From Gemmatimonadota bacterium (lineage in GTDB: Bacteria; Gemmatimonadota; Gemmatimonadetes; Longimicrobiales; Gaopeijiaceae), in assembly GCA_030430625.1 (NCBI GenBank), contig JAUIKL010000013.1, forward strand, positions 1 to 38,767: a DNA stretch of 38,767 nt. Reading direction: 5' to 3'. Position numbers and translations under genes: made by a program. Positions 17,096-26,505 of the stretch are shown in pieces (position 1 is the stretch's first letter; the number at the start of each line of letters is the position of its first letter). The notes under the pieces were generated by a model. It had not been told where the DNA came from and did not search any database. It saw only the letters and a program-made list of their open reading frames with translations.

Positions 17096-17790
17096 CGATA
17101 CAGGCTCGTTGGCGTCGAATCTCGACGCTCGTCTCGACCCTCTCGGCCGTGCTCGCGCTGGGCGCCTCCGCTCAGGATGCGGCTCGCGCCCGGGCCCAGG
17201 CAGCGCTTCCTCCCGCCGTCTACCAGGACGTGTCGGCCCTCGTGGCAGACGTGCAGGGTCAGGGCGTCCCCGCCGCGCCCTTGTACAACAAGGCGCTCGA
17301 GGGGATGGCGAAGGGCGTTCCGCCCGCACTGCTGGTCCCCGGCATCCGAGCGTACGCAGGGCGACTGGGCCAGGCACGTGGGGCGCTCGGCCCGCAGGCG
17401 TCGGTGGCGCTGCTCGTGGCGGGCGCCGACGCCCTCCAGCGTGGGGTGGCGATCGAGACGCTGCGCTCCCTCCCGGCCGATCGACCCCGGTCCCCGGTGG
17501 CCCTCCTCGTCCTGTCCGAACTCGTGGAGAGCGGCGTTCCGCCCGACCGGGCGATCGCGGTCCTCAGACAGTCGATGGAAGCACGGATCCGCGACCAGAA
17601 CATGCTGCGGATGTCGGCCCGCGTCCGACGGCTCATCCGGGACGGTGTACCCCCGGCCGAGGCCCTGGACCGGGTCCGGCGGACGATCCGCCGGAATCGG
17701 GGCGGGCAGCTCGGCCCCGGCCTACCGACGGGCGACCGCGTCCTCGACCGTCGTCTTCTGGACAGGCTGCGCAGAACGGGCGGGTCATGA
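17092..17790 (+). CDS. Secreted helical protein, fourth gene of the sigma operon, function unknown
   Basis: A 232-residue protein with a signal peptide (RRISTLVSTLSAVLALGASAQ). The mature part is almost entirely Ala/Leu/Arg-rich helix with repeating ...GVPAAPL..KALEGMAKGVPPALL..., ...GVPPDRAIAVLRQ..., ...GVPPAEALDRVR... units. The recurring GVPP/GVPA turn every 35-60 residues suggests a helical-hairpin repeat. It ends in a basic tail (RRTIRRNRGG, RRLLDRLRRTGGS). No known domain is recognised. GGAGGACCCTC precedes the ATG, which overlaps the upstream TGA. Probably a periplasmic adaptor of the same system. Its stop lies in a TCATGA palindrome shared with the convergent gene. Confidence 0.75.
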   Translation: MTIQARWRRISTLVSTLSAVLALGASAQDAARARAQAALPPAVYQDVSALVADVQGQGVPAAPLYNKALEGMAKGVPPALLVPGIRAYAGRLGQARGALGPQASVALLVAGADALQRGVAIETLRSLPADRPRSPVALLVLSELVESGVPPDRAIAVLRQSMEARIRDQNMLRMSARVRRLIRDGVPPAEALDRVRRTIRRNRGGQLGPGLPTGDRVLDRRLLDRLRRTGGS

Positions 17791-18312
17791 CCGCTCCCGG
17801 TTCGGGTACACCGGCTCCCACCCGCCGAACAGCTCCCCGACGACGGCACCGAGGAGCGCTCCGACACCGCCGACCAGAGCCGCACCGACCACGACGGACG
17901 TGAGCGCTCCGCCGCATCCGGGATGGTCGCACATGGCACCGGCGGCGAAGCCGAGTGTGCCGCCGATGGCGGCCCCGGCGATGCCCGCGACCCGGGCGCT
18001 GGACCCGGCTTCGGAAACGCGCACCTCGATGCTGCGAACGGCGTCCGGAGGGACGAATACATCGGGTCCGCTGTTCGGTCGCAGGCGGATCCGGTCGTCG
18101 ACGATACCCCAGTAGCGAGCGTGCAGCCGAGTACCGTCCACCTCGATCAGACGGAGACGTGCACCCGTCGTCGTCCCGCGAAGCAGCGCCTCCACGGCGT
18201 CCGGCCTCTCCTGCCCCGCGACCCCGGCTGGAACGCAACCCGCGGCAACGCCGACGCACACGGCCCACGCGATCCACACCCACCCGTGACTCGCGTCCCG
18301 CCCCCTCGACAT
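17785..18312 (-). CDS. Lipoprotein-like secreted protein with glycine-rich membrane segments
   Basis: A 175-residue protein starting at ATG 18312, with GGAGG five bases upstream; a GTG two codons earlier is less likely. The N-terminal hydrophobic segment (WVWIAWAVCVGVAAGC) ends in a possible lipobox Cys. A middle beta-rich stretch (GARLRLIEVDGTRLHARYWG, DDRIRLRPNSG, VRSIEVRVSEAG) resembles small SH3-like or LSm-like folds. Two Gly/Ala-rich helices follow (AGIAGAAIGGTLGFAAGAM, VVVGAALVGGVGALLGAVVG), glycine-zipper-like. Its stop codon is interleaved with that of the convergent sigma-operon gene. Function unknown. Confidence 0.72.
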   Translation of the reverse strand: MSRGRDASHGWVWIAWAVCVGVAAGCVPAGVAGQERPDAVEALLRGTTTGARLRLIEVDGTRLHARYWGIVDDRIRLRPNSGPDVFVPPDAVRSIEVRVSEAGSSARVAGIAGAAIGGTLGFAAGAMCDHPGCGGALTSVVVGAALVGGVGALLGAVVGELFGGWEPVYPNRERS

Positions 18313-18485
18313 GCCCACCTCCCGGCTCGATTCCTCCCGACCTGCGAACGATCGGTGAGGACGGGCCGTCGTGCGCTCCGTCGTCCATACCAGACCTTGT
18401 GTAACGAAGTGGGACGTCCGTTTGACGAGGACCCGAGCCGACCCGACGTTGGGCCGCTCACCAAACTTGGGAGGGGGGGATGCTC

Positions 18486-18899
18486 ATGGCTCGACGACTC
18501 TTGGGACTGGCGGTCGCCGCACTGCTCGTCACGGCTTGCGAAGACGCGCCGATGGGGCCGGAAGGCGGGGTGGCTGGGAACTGGTCGATCCAGGCGTTCG
18601 AGGACGCCACGAACTGTGGTGAGGGGACCGACAGCTACTCCCTCTCGGTCCGCATCGAGCAGAGCACCGACAACACCCTCACGGTCACCATCGACGGGAC
18701 GGACTACACGGGTATGCTCAACGGCTCGACGGGGACGTGGAGCGGGTCCTACGACGAAGACGGGGGCACGACCACCGAGCAGTACACGGTGACCTTCTCG
18801 AACATGAACTCGTCCCTGAGCGGCGGCTCGACGTGGACGTGGTCCGATGGTGCGTCGAGCTGTTCCGGCACCGTGACCGTCACCGGAACGCGACAGTAG
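18486..18899 (+). CDS. Small beta-rich lipoprotein, function unknown
   Basis: A 137-residue lipoprotein. MARRLLGLAVAALLVTAC is a textbook lipoprotein signal with lipobox VTAC. The mature protein is Thr/Ser/Gly-rich with alternating strands (YSLSVRIEQSTDNTLTVTIDG, GTWSGSYDEDGG, TVTGTRQ) and Cys pairs that could form a disulfide, consistent with a lipocalin-like or small beta-barrel fold. I chose the ATG at 18486 because the G-rich ribosome site (GGAGGGGGGG) is six bases before it. The ATG at 18480 sits directly against that site. It overlaps or abuts the downstream hydrolase gene. Confidence 0.78.
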   Translation: MARRLLGLAVAALLVTACEDAPMGPEGGVAGNWSIQAFEDATNCGEGTDSYSLSVRIEQSTDNTLTVTIDGTDYTGMLNGSTGTWSGSYDEDGGTTTEQYTVTFSNMNSSLSGGSTWTWSDGASSCSGTVTVTGTRQ

Positions 18900-20074
18900 C
18901 GATCCCCGCCTACAGGGCCGTCGCAGCGGTCGTCGCGATCGTCGGCGCATGCGCGCCGGCCCCCGACGAGAGCCGCACCGACACGCTACCGTTCGGGCAC
19001 CCCGACAGCGTCCTACACTGGACGCCGGAGCAGCAGCGGGCAGGCTTTCCGAACTACGATCGGCTCTTCGGCACTCGCGTCGTGCCCGCCAGTTCCGTGC
19101 CTCGCGCCCTGCCCGAGGCCGGGACGGGCCTCGACGACCTCGGGTACGAGGTGGACGGTGCCACGTACTCCCTCGACGACTTCGTTCGACACAACGAAGC
19201 GGCGGGCCTCATCGTCGTCCATCGAGACTCGGTCCTCCTCGAGCGCTATTCGCTCGGGCACGATGCGGACCAGTGGTGGGTGTCCTACTCCGTCGCGAAG
19301 TCGGTCGTCTCCCTTCTCTTCGGCGCCGCGATCGCGGACGGATACATCGGCAGCGTCGATGACCCCGCGGCCGACTACCTGCCCCTCCTCCGCGGAAGTT
19401 CCTACGACGGCGTCACGATCCGGGATCTGTTGCAGATGGCGTCGGGCGTAGCCTGGAACGAGGACTACACGGATCCCACCGCCGATGTCTCGCTCGAAAT
19501 CGGCATGACGAACTTCGAGCGGATCCGGTTCATCCGGGAGAAACCGCGGGTCGCTCCGCCCGGCACGACCTTCAACTACAGCACCGGAGAGACGCACCTG
19601 GCGGGTGCGGTCCTCCGAGGCGCGATCGGAAACAATCTGGCCAGCTACCTGCACCAGAAGGTGTGGGAGCCGTTCGGTATGGAATCAGACGCGAACTGGC
19701 GGCTCGTCGAAGACAGCGGGCCGGAACACGGCGGGTGCTGTGTTTCGGCAACGTTGCGCGACTACGCGCGCATCGGACTCTTCGCTCTACACGAGGGGCG
19801 ACTCCGGGACGGCTCGTCGAGCCTCCCCGAAGGGTGGATGCGCGAGTCTACGGCATCATCGCCGTCGAACGACGGTTACGGGTATCTGTGGTGGCTTTCG
19901 GACGACGGCAGCTACTCGGCGTACGGAATCTTCGGCCAACTCATCCACGTCGACCCGAATCGACAGCTCGTCGTAGCCACGCACGGGCTCTGGCCCGTCC
20001 CGGTCGACCAGGCGCGCTCGGCCCATCGGGCCGCGTTCCTGAACGCCGTGAAGCAGGCCGTGGACGCGCGGTAG
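18839..20074 (+). CDS. Beta-lactamase-fold serine hydrolase (class C / 6-aminohexanoate-dimer hydrolase-like), probable lipoprotein
   Basis: A member of the serine beta-lactamase/transpeptidase-like superfamily. The nucleophile motif SVAK (YSVAKSVVSLLFG) lies at about residues 151-154 from this start, the second motif region is GTTFNYSTGETHLAGAVL, and the C-terminal segment GIFGQLIHVDPNRQLVV corresponds to the third motif region. Such proteins are esterases, DD-peptidases or amide hydrolases more often than true beta-lactamases. The N-terminus carries a signal VAAVVAIVGACAP with lipobox-like VGAC. No good start lies next to it. GTG 18839 inside the preceding gene gives a long basic leader, and CTG 18860 would give a more normal one. 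The domain call is firm; the start is weak. Confidence 0.85.
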   Translation: MVRWCVELFRHRDRHRNATVAIPAYRAVAAVVAIVGACAPAPDESRTDTLPFGHPDSVLHWTPEQQRAGFPNYDRLFGTRVVPASSVPRALPEAGTGLDDLGYEVDGATYSLDDFVRHNEAAGLIVVHRDSVLLERYSLGHDADQWWVSYSVAKSVVSLLFGAAIADGYIGSVDDPAADYLPLLRGSSYDGVTIRDLLQMASGVAWNEDYTDPTADVSLEIGMTNFERIRFIREKPRVAPPGTTFNYSTGETHLAGAVLRGAIGNNLASYLHQKVWEPFGMESDANWRLVEDSGPEHGGCCVSATLRDYARIGLFALHEGRLRDGSSSLPEGWMRESTASSPSNDGYGYLWWLSDDGSYSAYGIFGQLIHVDPNRQLVVATHGLWPVPVDQARSAHRAAFLNAVKQAVDAR

Positions 20075-20120
20075 GCCGTCACGCGCAGCGGGCTCTCCTT
20101 CCCGAGCCGATATCCACCCG

Positions 20121-22020
<1,900 letters not shown>

Positions 22021-22197
22021 CGGCTACGAAGGGAAGGTAAGGGGCGCGTCGGGCCCCGAACAGAACTGGCCCCGGGCGTGTGACTTTCCGTATCACCCGC
22101 GGGTCGAGTACCGTCGAGAGCAGTCGCCGCGCACATGCACGCGCGCCTTCCGCTCTGCCCTCATCGATCCTTCCTCCGACTCGGGACGGACACACCC

Positions 22198-23169
22198 ATG
22201 GGTACTTCAGGTCTGATCGCCGCCTACCACCTCGACGGGAAAGGTGGCGGACTCGAAATCGGTTGGGACGAGGTCAGGGACTGGACCCCGTCGTCGGGGC
22301 TGATCTGGGTGCACCTCGACTTCTCGGACCCGGATGCGGCGGCCTGGCTCGTCGGCCAGGCCGGCCTCGACCCGACGATCGCGCAGGCACTCCTGGCCGG
22401 GGAGTCGCGTCCGCGCAGCGTCGTCAGTCGGGGCGGCCTCCTCGTCATCCTTCGAGCGGCGAACCTCAACGAAGGCGCCGACGCGGACGACATGGTGGCG
22501 CTCAAGGTGTGGCTCGAGGGGAACAGAATCATCACGACCCGTCGGCGCGCCCTTCGGACGATCGATTCGATGCGCTCGGCTCTCGAGGACGGGCGGGGGC
22601 CCACCTCTCCCGGTGACTACCTGGCCCGCGTCTGCGACGGACTGACCGAACGTGTCGGGGACGCGCTGTCGGACCTCGAGGACCGAGTCGACGCACTCGA
22701 GGACGCGGTGCTCACCGAGCAGAGCTACGACCTCCGCGCGCGCATCGCCGACTTTCGCCGCACGGCGATCCGCTTTCGCCGGTACCTCGCACCGCAGAAG
22801 GACACGTTGACCCGACTCCACGGTGAGCGTGTCGAATGGCTCACCGAGCTCGAGCGGGCCCAACTGAGAGAGGTCGGTGACCGCGCGCTCCGCATGGTCG
22901 AAGACCTGGACTCCGCGAGGGACCGAGCCGCCGTGGCCCAGGACGAGCTCAACAGCAAGCTGTCCGAGCAGATGAATCAGACGATGTACATCCTGTCGAT
23001 CGTCACCGGCATCTTCCTCCCGCTCGGACTCCTCACGGGCCTCCTCGGGATCAACGTCGGTGGCATGCCCGGCGTCGACAGTGACTCGGCATTCCTGGTG
23101 GTTTGCGGGGCCCTTCTGGTGATGGCCTTCGCGCTCACGGTGGTCTTCCGCCGAAGGGGCTGGATCTGA
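22198..23169 (+). CDS. CorA/ZntB-family divalent metal transporter
   Basis: A 323-residue 2-TM-GxN family inner-membrane protein. A cytoplasmic N-terminal domain with long helices (ARIADFRRTAIRFRRYLAPQ, RMVEDLDSARDRAAVAQ) is followed by the pore segment MYILSIVTGIFLPLGLLTGLLGINVGG and a second membrane helix before a short basic tail (FRRRGWI). The signature is GIN followed by VGGMPG, as in ZntB-type members, rather than CorA's GMN. This suggests a zinc or other transition-metal flux protein rather than magnesium uptake, although direction cannot be read from sequence. The ATG is at 22198 with GGACGG upstream. It is divergent from thiC. Confidence 0.9.
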   Translation: MGTSGLIAAYHLDGKGGGLEIGWDEVRDWTPSSGLIWVHLDFSDPDAAAWLVGQAGLDPTIAQALLAGESRPRSVVSRGGLLVILRAANLNEGADADDMVALKVWLEGNRIITTRRRALRTIDSMRSALEDGRGPTSPGDYLARVCDGLTERVGDALSDLEDRVDALEDAVLTEQSYDLRARIADFRRTAIRFRRYLAPQKDTLTRLHGERVEWLTELERAQLREVGDRALRMVEDLDSARDRAAVAQDELNSKLSEQMNQTMYILSIVTGIFLPLGLLTGLLGINVGGMPGVDSDSAFLVVCGALLVMAFALTVVFRRRGWI

Positions 23170-23205
23170 CCGCGTGGGCTGCGGTGGGTCGGCCGAGGGG
23201 CCGCG

Positions 23206-23571
23206 CTACCGCTTCTTTTTTCCGTCTCCGTCGTCCAGGACGCCGCCCAGGATCATCGTCACGATCGAAATCACGATCGCGCCCAGCACCGCCGATCCGA
23301 GCCCGTCGACAGCCAGCGAGTCGCTGAGACGCGCCGTCAGGAGCAACATGCTCCCGTTCACGACGAGCGCGAACAGGCCCAGCGTCACGAGGAGGAAGGG
23401 CAGCGACAGGAACATGACGATCGGCTTCAGAACCGCGTTGAGGAGCCCGAAGATCAGCGCCACCCAGAGGATGTCACCGAAGTCTTCGCTCAACTGAACG
23501 CCGTCGATCATCCACGCTGCGGCGGAAAGCGCGAACGCGTTGACCAGCAGTCGTATCAGGAAGTTTTTCAT
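23206..23571 (-). CDS. Small YvlD / phage-holin-IV-like membrane protein
   Basis: A 121-residue protein with four hydrophobic segments: MKNFLIRLLVNAFALSAAAW, GDILWVALIFGLLNAVLKPI, FLSLPFLLVTLGLFALVVNG and GSAVLGAIVISIVTMILGGV. It ends in a basic tail (DGDGKKKR). The pattern N-x-x-[L]-x-P-I followed by LPFxLxTLG is characteristic of the YvlD/phage holin family 4 superfamily found in many bacteria, whose role is not established. ATG 23571 has an AGGAGG one base before it, unusually close; AGAGGG further upstream may serve instead. It converges on the metal transporter gene. Confidence 0.87.
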   Translation of the reverse strand: MKNFLIRLLVNAFALSAAAWMIDGVQLSEDFGDILWVALIFGLLNAVLKPIVMFLSLPFLLVTLGLFALVVNGSMLLLTARLSDSLAVDGLGSAVLGAIVISIVTMILGGVLDDGDGKKKR

Positions 23572-23675
23572 GCCTCCTACTACGCCCTCTTCGAGCCGGT
23601 GGTTTCCCTGGCGCGCCTGGGACGGGCGGGACAGCTTCAACCGCTGAGCGCCCCCATCCCCTTTCGTGAGCCGTT

Positions 23676-25967
23676 GTGCCGACGGAGTTCGAACGACTGC
23701 AAGCCGCCCTCCCGCGGCGCTACACCCTCCTTCGAGAGATCGACGAGGGCGGCGCGTCGCGCGTGTATCTGGCGCGCGAGGAACTCCCCGAGCGGGACGT
23801 CGTCATCAAGGTCCTCTCCGAGGAGCTGTCGGCCCGGGTCGAGCAGGACTTCGTGCGGGAGGTCGAGCGCGTCGCGCGGCTTCAGCACCCACACGCCGTC
23901 CCGGTTCACGCGGCGGGTGACGCGGACGGACGGCTCTACTACGTCACTCCGTACATCGAAGGCGACTCCCTTCGGGATCGGATCGACCGGGAGGGCGAAC
24001 TTCCGCTCGCCGCCGCGCTGCGGGTCGTCGAAGAGGTCGGGAGTGTCCTGAAACACGCGCACGCTCGCGACATGCATCACGACGACGTACGCGCGTCGAA
24101 GATCTACTTCCAGAGCGGACATGCCGTCCTCACGGATTTCGGTATCGCGCGCGCCCTCGGGGCGGAGGGGAACGAAGGCTCCGACACCCGAGCGCTGGCG
24201 GTCGTCGCGTGCGAGATGCTGACGGGAGAGGATCCCGGGGGCATGCGGCTCTCCTTCCCACCCTCGGTGCCCACACAGGTGGCGGACGTACTCCTGGAAG
24301 CGATGGCGCCCGATCGCCCCCCCGAACTCTCCACGGTCGAGGGCCTCCTCGACGCTCTGGAGCGAGCCAGGACGGTCGTCCCGCCACCCACGCCCACACC
24401 CACGCCCACGCCCACCGCGCCGATCGAGCGCCTTTCACCGCGAGTCCGAGGGCTGGCCGTCGTGGGGCTCGTCGTCGCCCTGGCCGGTACGCTGGCCTGG
24501 TGGGCCTTCGGATCGAGGTCGGTGGAGGCGGGCAGCGCCTACGTGGCGTCCGTGGCGGTCATGCCGTTCGAGAACCGCACGGGGAACGCCGGCCATGCGG
24601 TGTTGGGGCAGTCGTTGGCGGACGAGGTCATCGACCGGCTCGCGTCCGTGCCCGAGATCCGGGTGATCGACGCGTACACGACCGCGTCGCTCATGAACGA
24701 CTCGCTCGGCACCCCTGCCCTTCTGGACACACTCGACGTCGATCACATCATCCACGGCTACATCGAGCCACGGGACGGCGAGCTGATCGTCAACGTCTCC
24801 AAGTCGAGCCTCGGTGGCTTCCTCGCGCCTCGGCGGCAGTACCGGATCGACCCGGGAGACGTCGCTGCGGGTCAGAGCCAGCTGGCCAACACCGTGGCCC
24901 GCTCCTTCCTGGCCGACCTCGGCCTCGAGAACCGCTTCGATCCGGGCGGGACCGTGATCGGGCCCGGGCGTGAGGCCTACCTGGCCGGGAACGAGGCGCT
25001 CGGACAGCGCACCCCGGTCGCCATGCGGGACGCCATCGCTCGATTCCGACAGGCGATCGCCCTCGAGCCGACCTCGGCCGCCGCGCTCTCCGCCCTCTCC
25101 TCTGCCTACGCGCTCGCACTGTACTACAAGTACGACGTGGGCATCCCTCCGTACGAACTGGCGGCTCGGGCCCTCGTGGCCGCGGACTCGGCCATCGTCA
25201 CCGACCCGTCGGTGGCCAACGGCTACTCCGCCCGTGGGTACGCGCGTGCACTCCTCGGCATCGAGATCGACTCGGCCGCGGCCGACTTCGCCCGCGCAGA
25301 GGAGATCGCACCGAACGCGCCCAACGGGCCCAGCTGGTCGGCCCGCATCCTGGCCCGCCAGGGTCGGATCGACGACGCGTTCGCCGAGGCGGCCCGGGCG
25401 CGCGACCTCGACCCGCTCCAGGCGGGTCGGCGCACCGCACTGGCATCGCTCGGATTCCAGCTCGGGCGTTACGACGTCACGATCGAGGAGTCGCGCGAGG
25501 CGTACCGACTCGAGGAGCAACTCTCGTTGGCCAAGGCGTTCGAGGGCCGCGCGCTCGCGTTGACCGGACGGGGGGCCGAGTGCCTCCGTATCGACTTCGG
25601 CGTGTACGACTTCGTCCGCGCGTTGTGCCTGCACCAGATGGGTCGCACCGAGGAGGCCCAGGCCCTGGTCGCACGGGCGGAAGAAGGGGTCGAGACCCTC
25701 GTCGGAGACGAACCGTACCGGCCCGAGGTCGTGGCTCAGGACATCGCGAGCTTCTACGGGTGGACGGGCGACGCCGATCGGGCCATCGAGTGGTTGCGGG
25801 TGGCGTTCGACCTTTCCCCCGCCGGCGTCGACACCCGCATCCTCGGCAGCGCCCTCTTCGCACCCGTCGAGTCCGATCCTCGCTTCCTGGCCGCCGTCAC
25901 GGAGGTCCAGGATGCGGCGGCGGCACGTGTTCTCCGGACGCGTGCGGAGTTGCCTCCCCCCTTGTAG
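23676..25967 (+). CDS. Degenerate Ser/Thr kinase-like receptor (pseudokinase) fused to TolB-like and TPR-like domains
   Basis: A 763-residue protein. Residues 16-235 form a Hanks-type kinase fold: Gly loop EIDEGGASRVYLA, beta3 Lys45 (VVIKVL), helix-C Glu62, and DFG at 154-156. The catalytic loop is HDDVRASKI (residues 135-143) instead of HRDxKPxN, so the HRD Arg, the loop Lys and the Mg-binding Asn are replaced. The activation segment is almost absent, with only about 16 residues from the DFG Asp to the helix-F Asp and no APE. A Pro-Thr linker (PPPTPTPTPTPTAP) and a membrane helix (LAVVGLVVALAGTLAWWAF) follow. Outside comes a TolB/FlgO-like module (VAVMPFENRTGNAG), then TPR-like helical repeats. 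GTG 23676 is the only plausible start. Kinase activity is doubtful; a signalling scaffold is more likely. Confidence 0.88.
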   Translation: MPTEFERLQAALPRRYTLLREIDEGGASRVYLAREELPERDVVIKVLSEELSARVEQDFVREVERVARLQHPHAVPVHAAGDADGRLYYVTPYIEGDSLRDRIDREGELPLAAALRVVEEVGSVLKHAHARDMHHDDVRASKIYFQSGHAVLTDFGIARALGAEGNEGSDTRALAVVACEMLTGEDPGGMRLSFPPSVPTQVADVLLEAMAPDRPPELSTVEGLLDALERARTVVPPPTPTPTPTPTAPIERLSPRVRGLAVVGLVVALAGTLAWWAFGSRSVEAGSAYVASVAVMPFENRTGNAGHAVLGQSLADEVIDRLASVPEIRVIDAYTTASLMNDSLGTPALLDTLDVDHIIHGYIEPRDGELIVNVSKSSLGGFLAPRRQYRIDPGDVAAGQSQLANTVARSFLADLGLENRFDPGGTVIGPGREAYLAGNEALGQRTPVAMRDAIARFRQAIALEPTSAAALSALSSAYALALYYKYDVGIPPYELAARALVAADSAIVTDPSVANGYSARGYARALLGIEIDSAAADFARAEEIAPNAPNGPSWSARILARQGRIDDAFAEAARARDLDPLQAGRRTALASLGFQLGRYDVTIEESREAYRLEEQLSLAKAFEGRALALTGRGAECLRIDFGVYDFVRALCLHQMGRTEEAQALVARAEEGVETLVGDEPYRPEVVAQDIASFYGWTGDADRAIEWLRVAFDLSPAGVDTRILGSALFAPVESDPRFLAAVTEVQDAAAARVLRTRAELPPPL

Positions 25968-26052
25968 CCCGGACGGGTGTCTCGGCGTCGGACCTCACGG
26001 GCCACCCTCGGTGTCCTACCGACACCGACCGAACCGCCGCTACGAGGTCCCG

Positions 26053-26505
26053 ATGCTCCGCCGAACCACAGCCCTCTTCATGATGCTCGCCGCGACCACA
26101 CCCGCGGTGCTCGAGGGGCAGGACGTCACCGAGATGATGGGCTCGATCCGGCGCGGCGGCGGGTGGGTGAACGTACCGATCGTCGCGGGTCAGGGCAGCT
26201 TCCGAACGCCGACCCTCCCGTCGATCGGCATGAGCATCCAGGGGTGTCTCAACGTCTGGCCCGGCCACTCCGGTGCATGGGAGATCGAGGCGAGGGAGAA
26301 CGTCGTCGGACACACCGTGTCGATGTCCGCGGAACCGGGGATCGGCGTCCCCTTCGCGCACACCTTCGGCATGCGCGCCCAGGTCGACTTCGACTTCAAA
26401 TGGAGTGAGCCCCGGGACACGACCCTCTACCTCTGGGTCGGCGTCGACATGAAAGGTGCCGGGGCAGAGTCGGTCTGCGAGCCGCCGTTGGAAGGCGGCG
26501 CTTAA
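26053..26505 (+). CDS. Secreted protein of unknown function
   Basis: A 150-residue exported protein with signal peptide MLRRTTALFMMLAATTPAVL (cleavage near LEGQD). The mature part is beta-rich: GWVNVPIVAGQGSFRTP, WEIEARENVVGHTVSMSAEPG, VDFDFKWSEPRDTTLYLWVGV. It has two Cys (GCLNVW and SVCEPP) that could pair. No domain is recognised. The ATG at 26053 follows GAGG five bases upstream. The gene begins about 85 bases after the kinase-like gene on the same strand and may share its transcript. Its TAA is interleaved with the stop of the convergent propeller gene in a TTAA palindrome. Confidence 0.72.
   Translation: MLRRTTALFMMLAATTPAVLEGQDVTEMMGSIRRGGGWVNVPIVAGQGSFRTPTLPSIGMSIQGCLNVWPGHSGAWEIEARENVVGHTVSMSAEPGIGVPFAHTFGMRAQVDFDFKWSEPRDTTLYLWVGVDMKGAGAESVCEPPLEGGA

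Noticed and set aside
18839-20074. True antibiotic-resistance beta-lactamase
   Set aside because: The fold is shared, but the second motif is YST rather than the YxN of class C enzymes and the third motif is not KTG. An esterase, peptidase or amide hydrolase is more likely.
24386-24420. Short tandem repeat of CCCACG-type units
   Set aside because: It encodes the Pro-Thr linker of the kinase-like protein and is not a separate repeat element.
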